From: Chloroflexota bacterium
GTDB taxonomy: Bacteria > Chloroflexota > Dehalococcoidia > Lucifugimonadales > UBA3495
Assembly: GCA_002710215.1 (NCBI GenBank)
Contig: PAJQ01000062.1
Location: forward strand, 6,366 to 38,736
Length of the DNA: 32,371 bases
Reading direction: 5' to 3'
The position numbers were made by a program, and so were the translations under genes. This document shows positions 23,658 to 31,512 of this stretch, piece after piece; position 1 is the stretch's first letter, and every line of letters begins with the position of its first letter. The notes beneath the pieces are model-generated. The model worked only from the letters and a program-made list of their open reading frames with translations. It was not told where the DNA came from and ran no database searches.

Positions 23658-25514
23658 ATGACAAGGCTTAGACAAGACGAGCAAGCAACCGGCCGGAGCG
23701 ACGGGTATGCCGCTGTGGACCCAGTGACACGCCAGTTGATACGCGGCTCTCTTCGAGCCGCAAAGCTGGAGTGCGAACTTATAATCGAGCGTACCGCGAT
23801 GTCGGCGTTCATTCGCGAAAAGAAAGACTACACCGTTAGCTTTTTAGACGCCAGGGGTCATGAGATATACGGCGACACCATGGGCAGCGACATCATGGGC
23901 TGCGTGTGGCAGTACTATCCGGAAGAGACGATCAATCAAGGGGACCTCTATTGGTACAACGACCCCTATATATCCCAGGGGAGCATCACCCACACGCCGG
24001 ACATGGTTTTCATCTCGCCGGTTTTCCATGAGGGAGCCGTGGTGGCTTATTGCCACTCCTTCGCTCATTTTTGGGACCTGGGCGGCGCCCGGCCGGGCAG
24101 CATCGGACCGGCCAACACCGAGATTTTCCACGACGGTACTTTGGTGCCGCCCATCAAGATCATCGACAGGGGACAGTTAAACGACGAAGCATATCGAATC
24201 ATCCTCCGCAACTCCCGGTATCCCGATCTGCTGGAAGGAGATTCCAAAGCGTTGATGGCGGCGGCCCAGCGGGCTCAAGAACGATTGCTGGAGATGTTCG
24301 ACCGGTACGGCAACCAAACAATGCTAGCGGCCATCGAACAAGACCAACGTGATACGGCGGCGATGGGGCGGGGAAAGGCGTTGGAAATTATTCCCGAAGG
24401 GGATTACAGCGTCAGGGACTACATGGACCACTCGGGAGTAGGAGACCGGTGGTACTCTTTCCATCTACAGTTAAGCCGCCGGGGCGACCACATCGTATTG
24501 GATACGACCCTAAGCGATGACCAAGCCGACGGGTCCATAAATTTTGTCGCCAGTCCGGGCGCGCTTGGAGCTTACTTCGGACAGCACTTCCACCAATACG
24601 ACCCGTCCCTTCTGTCCAATAACGGTCTCGTTGAATCCATCGACGAGGTGAAGCTTCGTCCCGGCAGCATCCTCCTACCCGAATGGCCGGCGGCCCTGGG
24701 TTGCCGTGCCCATACATTCACCAAGCTGAAGGGCGCGGTGCGGGCGGTTTTGGCACAGGCTACAGATGGCCAGGTTATGGCAGGGACCGCGGTTTATGTT
24801 ATCGTTTATTGGCGGATGAAAGACGACACGGGGCAGTGGCTGCTTTGTACCGACGGTATAGCGGTGGGGCATGGCGCTAGACCATTTGCCGACGGGCTGG
24901 ACGCCATATACCAACGCCACAACGAAAACTATCCCGGTGAGTTCATGGAGATGGAGTTTCCCTTGCGCATGGAGCGTTACGCCATCGTACCGGACTCAGG
25001 GGGGCCCGGAAAATTCCGCGGTGGGTGCGGTGTCATCAGGGACGTTCGGCTTCTGGCGGACATCGGCACCTTTGGTCTCCGGGTGGAAAATAATAGATTC
25101 CCCACGTGGGGCGTAGCCGGAGGGATGGGCGGCGGGACCTCAAGGGTCGTGATGAACCCTGGGACGAGCGAAGAGAAGGACATCCGGGCCTTCTCCGACG
25201 ATAACACCTGGTCTCGTGGGGATCTGGTTCGGATCTACACCGCCGGAGGGGGAGGCTGGGGCGACCCACTGGAACGGGAGCCTCATTTGGTCAATGACGA
25301 TGTAAAAGACGGGTTTGTTACCCTTGAAGCCGCCCTACGTGACTACGGCGTCGTTATCGACCCAGTGACCTTAAAGACCGATGAACAGGGAACGGAGGCG
25401 AAACGGAAGGACATCAGTTCGTCCAGAGGGCCCACCAAGCTGTTCCACCGATTCAATTACTACGACACCGCGGACGAGGAATACGAGTGGATCAATGAGC
25501 ATTTCCCCAGATGA
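23658..25514 (+). CDS. hyuB: Hydantoinase/oxoprolinase subunit B (HyuB-like)
   Basis: The 618-residue protein has the HyuB hallmarks: DPVTRQLIRGSLRAA near residue 20, NDPYISQGSITHTPD about residue 100, CHSFAHFWDLGG, GSINFVASPGA, and the glycine-rich C-terminal YTAGGGGWGDP. It partners HyuA, supplying the amide-hydrolysing part. About 70 residues follow the glycine motif and end in an acidic tail. It converges on the amidohydrolase gene with only 8 nt between stop codons, so terminators must lie inside coding DNA. Confidence 0.92.
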   Translation: MTRLRQDEQATGRSDGYAAVDPVTRQLIRGSLRAAKLECELIIERTAMSAFIREKKDYTVSFLDARGHEIYGDTMGSDIMGCVWQYYPEETINQGDLYWYNDPYISQGSITHTPDMVFISPVFHEGAVVAYCHSFAHFWDLGGARPGSIGPANTEIFHDGTLVPPIKIIDRGQLNDEAYRIILRNSRYPDLLEGDSKALMAAAQRAQERLLEMFDRYGNQTMLAAIEQDQRDTAAMGRGKALEIIPEGDYSVRDYMDHSGVGDRWYSFHLQLSRRGDHIVLDTTLSDDQADGSINFVASPGALGAYFGQHFHQYDPSLLSNNGLVESIDEVKLRPGSILLPEWPAALGCRAHTFTKLKGAVRAVLAQATDGQVMAGTAVYVIVYWRMKDDTGQWLLCTDGIAVGHGARPFADGLDAIYQRHNENYPGEFMEMEFPLRMERYAIVPDSGGPGKFRGGCGVIRDVRLLADIGTFGLRVENNRFPTWGVAGGMGGGTSRVVMNPGTSEEKDIRAFSDDNTWSRGDLVRIYTAGGGGWGDPLEREPHLVNDDVKDGFVTLEAALRDYGVVIDPVTLKTDEQGTEAKRKDISSSRGPTKLFHRFNYYDTADEEYEWINEHFPR

Positions 25515-25522
25515 CCTGACGG

Positions 25523-26656
25523 CTAGGAAATCCGCTCCATATCGAAGCCGTATAAGCGGGCCGTGGTTGTTCCTACTATCCGCGCTTTTTCGTCTTGGGG
25601 GATTCCCTCCAGGATACGGTCCAGAATCTCCCGGGACTTGGGGAAAGTGGACTCGGCGTGGGGATAGTCTGATCCCCACATGAGTTGGTCCACGCCGATC
25701 ACGTCCCGCAGCCTGATTCCGATGTCGTCCTCTTGGAAGCTCAGATACACGTTGCTGTGGAAGAAGTCGCTGGGCAGGGTGTCACTTTTGAACCGGTATG
25801 TCGCTTCCTCGTGTCTTTCCCGGTAGGTGTAATCCATGGTGCCCAGAAGGTGGGGCACCCAGGCTAGTTCGAACTCTACGACGGCCAGCTTTAGCTTTGG
25901 ATAACGCTCGAAGACACCGGCGAAAATCATGTCGCACATCGAAGTAGAAGGCCAGAATACTTTGTTGGCACGGCCGCTGGCGTCCCGGATGTTTGTGTTT
26001 CCTTCGCCCCGGCTCTTCCCTTCCCTGCGGGTGGCGGTGTGGAGGCTCAGGGGCATGTTCAAGTCTTGGGCAGCGGCCCAGAATGGCTCGTACTCCGGGC
26101 TGTCGTAGCGGCGCGCTTCCCACGGGTATTCGGAAATCATCCCACCCACCAGACCCATTTTCGCGCTGCGTTCCAGCTCCCTCATCCCATCAGCGACATC
26201 GTCAAGATTGATCATGGCGATGCCCTTGAGCCGGTCTGGGTTTGTGCCGCAGAAGTCGGACAGCCAGTCGTTGTAAACCCGGAACACCGCCGACATCAGC
26301 TCCGATTCGGCTATCTTGAAGTAGAAAAGGCCCTGGGAAGGGTACAGCACTTCCCCGGAAACACCGTCGATCTCCATGTCCTTGATATGTTGGTCCGGGT
26401 CGTATCCTCCGGTGTGGACATCGTCGAACCGTCCATGGGCTGAGATGGTCTCCGGGGCTTCGAAACGGGCGCCGGCGTTAGAGATGAGGCCGATACCGGC
26501 AATCATCTGACCCTCTTCCACCATCAACTGATCAACATCGCCGACCCGTTCCATGTGCGGGGCCCGATCGCGAAACTTGGCGTCGATCCTCTCGGTCCAC
26601 AGATTGGGGGGCTCGAATACGTGGGAGTCGGACGAGATAACGATTTCTCTGGCCAT
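25523..26656 (-). CDS. Amidohydrolase family 2 (ACMSD-like metal-dependent hydrolase/decarboxylase)
   Basis: The 377-residue TIM-barrel protein begins with SSDSHVFEP (D10, H12 as metal ligands), followed by H206 in MPLSLHTATR and D330/H333 in MWGSDYPHAES. This set fits amidohydrolase-2 enzymes such as ACMSD and 2,3-dihydroxybenzoate decarboxylase. These are often single-metal enzymes acting on carboxylated aromatics, but many members are uncharacterised. GGAGGAG lies 8-10 nt before the ATG. It is the last of the minus-strand genes running from 29486, 70 nt after a small membrane protein, so it may share their transcript. Confidence 0.87.
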   Translation of the reverse strand: MAREIVISSDSHVFEPPNLWTERIDAKFRDRAPHMERVGDVDQLMVEEGQMIAGIGLISNAGARFEAPETISAHGRFDDVHTGGYDPDQHIKDMEIDGVSGEVLYPSQGLFYFKIAESELMSAVFRVYNDWLSDFCGTNPDRLKGIAMINLDDVADGMRELERSAKMGLVGGMISEYPWEARRYDSPEYEPFWAAAQDLNMPLSLHTATRREGKSRGEGNTNIRDASGRANKVFWPSTSMCDMIFAGVFERYPKLKLAVVEFELAWVPHLLGTMDYTYRERHEEATYRFKSDTLPSDFFHSNVYLSFQEDDIGIRLRDVIGVDQLMWGSDYPHAESTFPKSREILDRILEGIPQDEKARIVGTTTARLYGFDMERIS

Positions 26657-26726
26657 GGCTTAATCTCCTCCTGGCAACCTGTGGATTTAGATGGAGCGAG
26701 GGTATTCTACCATCCTGGCACAAACG

Positions 26727-26966
26727 CTACCGCGCCGCGACTGCCGACAGACTCTCACTGCGATGCCGCCGCCAAAAACGCTGCAACGCCACCAACGCCC
26801 ACAAGGTTTCGATGACCGTGATGGGGTAGGCCTCGACTAGTCCGCTGTAGGCGGCGGTGAGGGCTGATCCACCGGCGAATATCAGTACCATCCACTTGGA
26901 CCGGGGCTCCAGCCAGTAAGCCAAAAACATGATGGTTACGGCAATGACGCCGAACACTGTCAGCAT
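26727..26966 (-). CDS. Small membrane protein, CBU_0592-like
   Basis: From the ATG at 26966 the protein has 79 residues and three hydrophobic segments (MLTVFGVIAVTIMFLAYWL, MVLIFAGGSALTAAYSGLV and ITVIETLWALVAL) with a basic tail WRRHRSE. The LEPRS...YPITVIETLWALVAL pattern recalls the CBU_0592-like domain, a three-helix family of unknown role. The start was chosen because AGGAGGT sits 5 nt upstream; a further start 24 nt earlier lacks this. The gene lies 38 nt after the MerT-like UGA-containing gene. Confidence 0.65.
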   Translation of the reverse strand: MLTVFGVIAVTIMFLAYWLEPRSKWMVLIFAGGSALTAAYSGLVEAYPITVIETLWALVALQRFWRRHRSESLSAVAAR

Positions 26967-27003
26967 CTGTACCTCCTGAGCATCGAGCAAATAATCGGGG
27001 CGT

Positions 27004-27345
27004 TTAAAAGGGGCTCGTTCCGAATACGCCGGTGAATCGAAGGGTCCAGAGAGAAACTGCCAGCGCCGTCGATATCATCAGCATCGTGAAGGAACGGCGG
27101 CTCCATGTGGAGCGCCGCCACCTCTTCCAGCTAGCGGCCTCAAGATACCAACCTCTGCTGAGCATAATCAGTGTGACCGCTAGGAAGGGCCACGTCAGCG
27201 CCTGCAACGCGGGCGCTATGGCCAGCCCGGCCGGGGCGCCGCCCAGGAGGCCGAGCAAGCCAGGAACGACTCATCACCAGGGTAACGGCAACAGACCGCT
27301 CAACAGGGCGACAAAGGGTTTTTCAACGTGGATGAACTTTTGCAT
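27004..27345 (-). CDS. MerT-like membrane protein with tandem UGA (Sec-Sec) in place of Cys-Cys (candidate selenoprotein)
   Basis: From an ATG at 27345, with AAGGAG 8 nt upstream, the frame runs 23 codons to two consecutive TGA codons (27276-27271). It then continues in the same frame for 88 residues to 27004. Read through, it is a 113-residue protein with three membrane segments: about 11-38 containing PLPW-U24-U25-VVPGLLGLLGG, about 48-62 (TWPFLAVTLIML) and about 80-100. Size, topology and the position of the residue pair match MerT-type metal-transport proteins, where a vicinal Cys-Cys in helix 1 is followed by a Pro-Leu-rich segment. There is no cysteine elsewhere in the protein. A hairpin (27225-27256) follows the UGA pair. 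The alternative is a pseudogene with two adjacent stops. Confidence 0.55.
27225..27256 (-). promoter_or_regulatory. Candidate bacterial SECIS hairpin after the UGA-UGA pair
   Basis: On the minus strand, GCTCGGCC (27256-27249) pairs with GGCCGGGC (27232-27225), with one G-U. Above an internal loop, GGGC pairs with GCCC around a 3-nt loop GGC at 27240-27238. The loop begins with G and lies about 30 nt after the second UGA, in the range described for bacterial SECIS elements. Local GC content is high, so chance folding is possible. Confidence 0.45.
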
Positions 27346-27518
27346 ATGGGGTGCTCCTTGGTTGATGCCAGATATCGGAATTCGGACAGTCCCGGCCGGC
27401 CCCCAACCGAGAGGTCTTTTCCGCTGTAGGCCTACAAGGGTGAATCGGGAGTATTGCATCCCCTATAGCCTCGTCAAGGCCTCGAAATTAGGATTACCAT
27501 CCGCCGACCTCACTTCTA

Positions 27519-27607
27519 TGTCACTCCGGCACCAGCCGAAGGCGGCGAGGAGTCTCATGCCTGGCTTTAGCGGTCGCCGGAGATTCCTCGCTACGCTCGG
27601 AGTGACA
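27519..27607. repeat. Dispersed repeat bounded by TGTCACTCCG inverted ends
   Basis: TGTCACTCCG at 27519-27528 and its exact reverse complement CGGAGTGACA at 27598-27607 bound 89 bp that include GGAGATTCCTCGCTACGCTCGG. This is typical of small palindromic elements in intergenic DNA. With the tandem repeat that follows, it fills most of the 335-nt gap (27346-27680) between two minus-strand genes. I see no gene in that gap. Confidence 0.55.
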
Positions 27608-27647
27608 ATGGCGAAAAAATTGGAATGACAATGGCCCAAAAATTGGA
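27602..27647. repeat. 23-bp imperfect tandem duplication
   Basis: Two 23-bp units (27602-27624 and 27625-27647), each reading RTGACAATGGC-AAAAATTGGA, differ at only a few positions. The first unit overlaps the end of the inverted-repeat element. Confidence 0.7.
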
Positions 27648-27680
27648 CCGACGATTGCGCAATAACAAATTGACTAAGTA

Positions 27681-28718
27681 CTATCCGCCGCTCCAGATGA
27701 TTTCTTTGGTGACCGACTTCGTGTTGCCGCCGAATGTCGGTATCCATGACGAGTGTTTGCCCGGTCCCCCAAGTACGATGACGACCAGATCATATAGGGT
27801 GCGAATCATGGGGATCGGACCGTCCGGGATGCGCTGCATCCGTTCCATCAAGGTATCGTGGGTGTAACGCTCCAGGGGGATCAGGGCCCGTTGATGCAAC
27901 CACTCGACGACATCTTTTTTGCTTAACCCGTCGCCGCTGATGGTGGCGGCGTGTTCCGGACCAAGGGCCAGTAGGGTTTCCCCGCCCGTATAGGCGTTGT
28001 TGGCTCCGGTTACGGATATCGCTCCCGCCACGATGGTGAGGATATCATCGGCCGAACGGCCCGAATGGTCGTTGATGTTGTGAGGCGGTTCCCCGGCCAT
28101 CACCGTTACGGCGCTTTGGTCCGGGCGGAAACCCCGCTCAACATGTAGAGGTTCCCACGGGTTCTCTTCCTCGTTCTCCGCCACGCAGTAGCTGAATTTG
28201 GAAGGAGCGCCTTGGGTGGACATGTCTCCCACACCTGGGTAACCGCCACCGACATTTAACAGCACCAAGCGCATGGCCCGGCCGATGGTCGCGTTGGCTC
28301 GCCATCCCGGCCCGAACGACCCAGATGAGTAGTTCATACCCAGGGCCTCCCTAATGGGGCCATTGATTATCAGCAAAGGGGCGCAGGGATGGGTAGTGGC
28401 CTGGATGGCGTAGAGATTGAAGACCGGGGCCGCGATCGCTTCCACGGCGGCGATCAATACCGGCAGGTATTCGGGGAGGCATCCGGCCATCACGGCATTG
28501 ATGGCCAGCTTTTCCACCGTGGCCGCGCCCCAAATGGGAGGAATCTCGGCTACCACGTGGTCTGAGTCCAGATTGGTGGCGGCCAACATCGCCTCGACCC
28601 GTTGTGGCGTCGGCGGCGCCACCGGCAGTCCGTCGGACCAGCCACGTTCCAGGTAAAGGCGCTGCACCGCCTCGAAATCGTCGGAGATCTCTATCTGCGG
28701 GGAAACTAACGGTGGCAA
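27681..28718 (-). CDS. Uncharacterised protein encoded beside the UGSC selenoprotein
   Basis: This 345-residue protein has no function I recognise. Notable segments are LYLERGWSDGLPVAPPTPQRV near the start, GCLPEYLPVLIAAVEAI, THPCAPLLIINGPIREALGMN (a conserved-looking Cys in the middle), GRAMRLVLLNVGGGYPG, and GGPGKHSSWIPTFGG near the end. It has no signal peptide or membrane helix. I chose the TTG at 28718 because GGAGGG lies 6 nt upstream; the open frame extends to another TTG at 28775 without such a site. It lies 219 nt downstream of the UGSC selenoprotein gene on the same strand. A partner role in the same reaction or complex is inferred from position. Confidence 0.7.
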   Translation of the reverse strand: MPPLVSPQIEISDDFEAVQRLYLERGWSDGLPVAPPTPQRVEAMLAATNLDSDHVVAEIPPIWGAATVEKLAINAVMAGCLPEYLPVLIAAVEAIAAPVFNLYAIQATTHPCAPLLIINGPIREALGMNYSSGSFGPGWRANATIGRAMRLVLLNVGGGYPGVGDMSTQGAPSKFSYCVAENEEENPWEPLHVERGFRPDQSAVTVMAGEPPHNINDHSGRSADDILTIVAGAISVTGANNAYTGGETLLALGPEHAATISGDGLSKKDVVEWLHQRALIPLERYTHDTLMERMQRIPDGPIPMIRTLYDLVVIVLGGPGKHSSWIPTFGGNTKSVTKEIIWSGG

Positions 28719-28803
28719 TCGACGCCCTCCATCTGCGGGGAGATATAGGCCGGACACCCCGGCGATTTGGGACAATTTAAAGCTTAGATAGACGCAGCAT
28801 ATG

Positions 28804-28873
28804 GTCCTTCGACAGGCTCAGGACGAACGGGCGGTGAGGATTTCTACCGCTCGTGGTGAGCCTGTCGAACCAC
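28804..28873. repeat. CTTCGACAGGCTCA inverted repeat
   Basis: Arms 28804-28830 (containing CTTCGACAGGCTCAGGACGA) and 28847-28873 (containing TCGTGGTGAGCCTGTCGAAC) are near-perfect reverse complements with a 16-nt loop. This is a common intergenic dispersed palindrome. It lies between the UGSC gene and its downstream neighbour and could terminate or stabilise the upstream transcript. Confidence 0.65.
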
Positions 28874-28937
28874 CCGTTGCAGTCGACTTCCGGACCCTTC
28901 AAGCGGAGTTGGCGGGGCCGTTCCGTCTTGAGTTGAG

Positions 28938-29486
28938 TTACTCCTGAGCAGTCAAACCAGCGATCACCTGCTCCAAAAGGGCCTCCGCCTTGGCCTCAAC
29001 CGCATCGGGCTTTAGGCCGCCCAGTGGATGGGGAGCGATGGCCATGGGCAATTCGGGCATTCCCAGGGCGCGGCGCTCGACTTCGCCCAGAACCTTGAAG
29101 CGGTGGGTGCAAACTGTAACAGTAGGAACACCGCGACGCTCCAGTTCTACTGAGTCGTGGATACTCCACGACGTGCAGGAGCCTCAATCACCTAGACCGA
29201 CGATCGCTACATGGGCTGAGGTGGTCAACTCGCCCATGACCTCCTGCTTGGCCGCGATCGACGCCGAGGGTTTGCGCTGGTGGACGGCGTTGGTAATCTC
29301 ATATTTCTGGCGGAGCAACTCCTCCAACCGGGCGAAGAGAATGTCGCCGTTGGGTTTACTGTTCCAAAGGAAGCCCACGGATTTGCCCCGAAGATCGGGT
29401 GGCCGTGGCGCCATGGTGTGCCGCAATTCTCGAGGCGGAGCGGTGGGGTCCAATACAAAGATGGAGCCGGTTGCCGTGGCAGTCAT
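28938..29486 (-). CDS. UGSC-family selenoprotein (UGA at residue 101 read as selenocysteine)
   Basis: An open frame from the ATG at 29486 (GGAG 7 nt upstream) reaches TGA at 29186-29184 and continues in frame to a TAA at 28938. Read through, the product is 182 residues: VLDPTAPP near the start, HVAIVGLGD just before U101, then G-S-C-TSWSIHDSVELERRGVPTV and APHPLGG near the end. U101-G-S-C104 is exactly the motif that names the UGSC family, known from marine metagenome selenoprotein surveys and from Cys-containing homologues. The UGA is followed by a good SECIS hairpin. Function is unknown; a redox-active Sec-x-x-Cys pair is expected from the motif. A standard annotation would truncate the protein at residue 100. 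Confidence 0.85.
29154..29172 (-). promoter_or_regulatory. Bacterial SECIS hairpin for the UGSC gene
   Basis: On the minus strand GTCGTGG pairs perfectly with CCACGAC (7 bp) around the 5-nt loop AGTAT. The loop starts 18 nt after the UGA and has G at its second position. These are the features expected of a bacterial SECIS, which recruits SelB and Sec-tRNA. The same bases encode the residues SWSIHD. Confidence 0.8.
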
Positions 29487-29734
29487 TATTTCGCTCCAAT
29501 CGTTCCGGCGGGCCGGAACCATTTATAGCTGGAACACTTATAGAAAGAGGCTATTCCGTAGGCCAAGCCCTGTCAAGGGCGGGTAGCCGAGGCGCAACTA
29601 CCCGCATAACGGACGACGCAGGTCTGCCGATGGGAATCGTTGCGGTTGTGCCCCGAATGATATCTGCTAAACTATCGTAACTCGTGGTCCACTGACGAGA
29701 TGGACTCCGGTGGGCCACGTTGGAGCTGTTCAAG

Positions 29735-30865
29735 ATGACCCGGAAACGGCTGGCTCTAATAATCGCCGGACTTGCCGTTTTGCCGGGTGTGGTAGTGTTC
29801 GGAATTTCTTGGTACTACTCAGTGCAGATCGAGGATGGCGTACTGCGTGTCAAGCACGACCCTCCGACATACGAGGTCAAAGTCGTTGAGTTGGGGGAAA
29901 ATCAGGTCAAACTTAGATTCCCAACGGAAGAGGAACTCCGAAATGAACCGGAAAAGATGGGAATCGAGTGGGATGTTGGTTACGCTGGGGTCGGCGAAAC
30001 CCTCGATGTCGACGGCGCCGAGGCCCTACGCGAGTACACACTGTTAGACGGCGAGTTGGTTGTGGGGGAGGAAGTGCGATTCGACAAGTTCGCTTACCCG
30101 GGCGACCCAGCCATGGCCCACAGTATCACGTTTCAAGAGATAAAGTTTGCGTCGCCGCTGGGAGAACTCACCGCATGGCAAGTAGATGGCTCCGGCGAAA
30201 CCTGGGTGATTTTCGTCCATGGGAAGGGCGCAAGCCGGCGAGAGGCGTTGCGCATGCTACCGGTGGTCGAAGGAAAGGAGCTTCCGTCACTGGTTATAAC
30301 GTACCGGAATGATACCGGGGCGCCTGAAGACCCAAGTGGTTACTATTGGTACGGTCTCACCGAGTGGGAGGATCTGGAAGCGGCCGCTAGATACGCCCTG
30401 GACAACGGGGCTACCGGCCTGGTGATGGTTGGGTACAGTATGGGCGGTGGAATAGTTGCCAACTTTCTGTACCGGTCTCCATTGGCCGGCCAGGTAGTGG
30501 GTGTGATTCTCGATTCACCGATGCTAGATCTGGATGCGACGGTAGATATGGCCGCTGAAAATCGAAACCTCCCGGCATTTCTGACTACCATCACGAAAGT
30601 TATCACTAGCTTCAGATTCGGTGTAGACTGGGACGCCATGGACTATCTGGATCGGGCGAGCGAGATATCGGCCCCCGTATTGCTATTCCACGGCGACGCA
30701 GACGAAAAGGTGCCGGTGTCGATCAGCGAAAGATTCGCCGAGAGCCGTCCGGACTTGGTGACTTATGAGGTTTTTGCGGGCGCTCCTCACGGCGGGGCTT
30801 GGAACGTCGACTCGAAGAGATACGAAGCGGTGGTCGGCGAGTTCGTTGACCGCGTGGCGCGCTAG
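29735..30865 (+). CDS. Membrane-anchored alpha/beta hydrolase
   Basis: From the ATG at 29735 the protein has 376 residues. An N-terminal segment (basic MTRKR, then LALIIAGLAVLPGVVVFGISW) is a signal anchor, so the catalytic domain is probably extracytoplasmic. About 120 residues of mostly beta-type sequence follow. The hydrolase core has WVIFVHGKGASR (oxyanion), VGYSMGGG (Ser235), LLFHGDADEKVP (Asp323) and GAPHGGAW (His352), a full triad. It resembles the YqkD/BAAT-like serine hydrolases; substrate unknown. GGAG at 29722-29725 supports this start over a TTG at 29720. It is divergent from the UGSC gene, with 248 nt between them in which I see no gene. Confidence 0.85.
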   Translation: MTRKRLALIIAGLAVLPGVVVFGISWYYSVQIEDGVLRVKHDPPTYEVKVVELGENQVKLRFPTEEELRNEPEKMGIEWDVGYAGVGETLDVDGAEALREYTLLDGELVVGEEVRFDKFAYPGDPAMAHSITFQEIKFASPLGELTAWQVDGSGETWVIFVHGKGASRREALRMLPVVEGKELPSLVITYRNDTGAPEDPSGYYWYGLTEWEDLEAAARYALDNGATGLVMVGYSMGGGIVANFLYRSPLAGQVVGVILDSPMLDLDATVDMAAENRNLPAFLTTITKVITSFRFGVDWDAMDYLDRASEISAPVLLFHGDADEKVPVSISERFAESRPDLVTYEVFAGAPHGGAWNVDSKRYEAVVGEFVDRVAR

Positions 30866-30869
30866 CCCC

Positions 30870-30883
30870 TTGGGCTCGCCCAA
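30870..30883. terminator. Short hairpin between convergent genes
   Basis: TTGGG and CCCAA enclose CTCG five bases after the hydrolase stop, in the 44-nt gap before the converging phosphodiesterase stop. The stem is short and there is no U-tract, so termination is only possible. Confidence 0.3.
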
Positions 30884-30909
30884 TGTGCTGCGGGACGCAG
30901 TAGAACCTG

Positions 30910-31458
30910 TTAGAGGTCCAGGGTCATGGGTGTGGTGGGATTGGGGCGCCCGGGCGTGTGTCCTAATGGTATTATTTCAGCGTGGAGCTTGTTGGGCGCT
31001 AATTCCAAAAGCCCCACCGGCCCTAAGCGCAGTTCTTTGTGGTGGGGGAAAGTGATGCTGCCGCAGTTCATGATGACCACGCCATCTCGGAGTTCCAATT
31101 GCTCAAGGTGGGTATGGCCGGCGACCATGATGTCCACCGGCTCCGGGAAAAGTTCTTGCAGTTCGGATACGGGCCTGAATTGGCGGTCCAGGCTGTGAAC
31201 CATCCCGATGCGCCACCCCGCCACTTCCAGGGTCTGAACTTCCTTGGAGCGGGGGTCGACGATGGAGTCGTTGTTCCCGGTGGCGCAGACGACTGGAGCG
31301 AATCGCTCCAGCCAGTCCAGGACCTTGGGAGAAGTCAGGTCTCCCCCGTGGAAAATCAGATCGACTGTAGAGAAGAAATTGGCCGGTTCAGGTCCCAATT
31401 CGTCCAAGCTTTGGATAATGCCCGGTAGATGGGTGTCGGAAAGCAGACCGATGCGCAT
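30910..31458 (-). CDS. YfcE/MJ0936-type metallophosphoesterase
   Basis: This 182-residue calcineurin-like phosphodiesterase has a complete metal site: D8 and H10 in SDTH, D40 in HGGD, N62 in GNND, H88 in GMVHS, and H115/H117 in AGHTH. Such YfcE-like proteins use Mn or similar metals and hydrolyse phosphodiesters; natural substrates are mostly unknown. The frame starts MRIGLLSDTHLPG, the expected N-terminus. It is a single gene between convergent and divergent neighbours. Confidence 0.9.
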   Translation of the reverse strand: MRIGLLSDTHLPGIIQSLDELGPEPANFFSTVDLIFHGGDLTSPKVLDWLERFAPVVCATGNNDSIVDPRSKEVQTLEVAGWRIGMVHSLDRQFRPVSELQELFPEPVDIMVAGHTHLEQLELRDGVVIMNCGSITFPHHKELRLGPVGLLELAPNKLHAEIIPLGHTPGRPNPTTPMTLDL

Positions 31459-31512
31459 TCAACAAATCTAACGACCCCAAATGGTAAAGTCAAACAACCC
31501 CGCCCCAAATGC

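Noticed and set aside
27032..27628. Plus-strand frame of 198 codons opposite the MerT-like gene
   Set aside because: It covers the UGA-containing gene, the spacer and the repeats, has no family resemblance and lacks a good start. The minus-strand frame has membrane segments and a Shine-Dalgarno.
28990..29586. Plus-strand frame of 198 codons opposite the UGSC gene
   Set aside because: A shadow of the selenoprotein frame, whose motifs are unmistakable on the minus strand.
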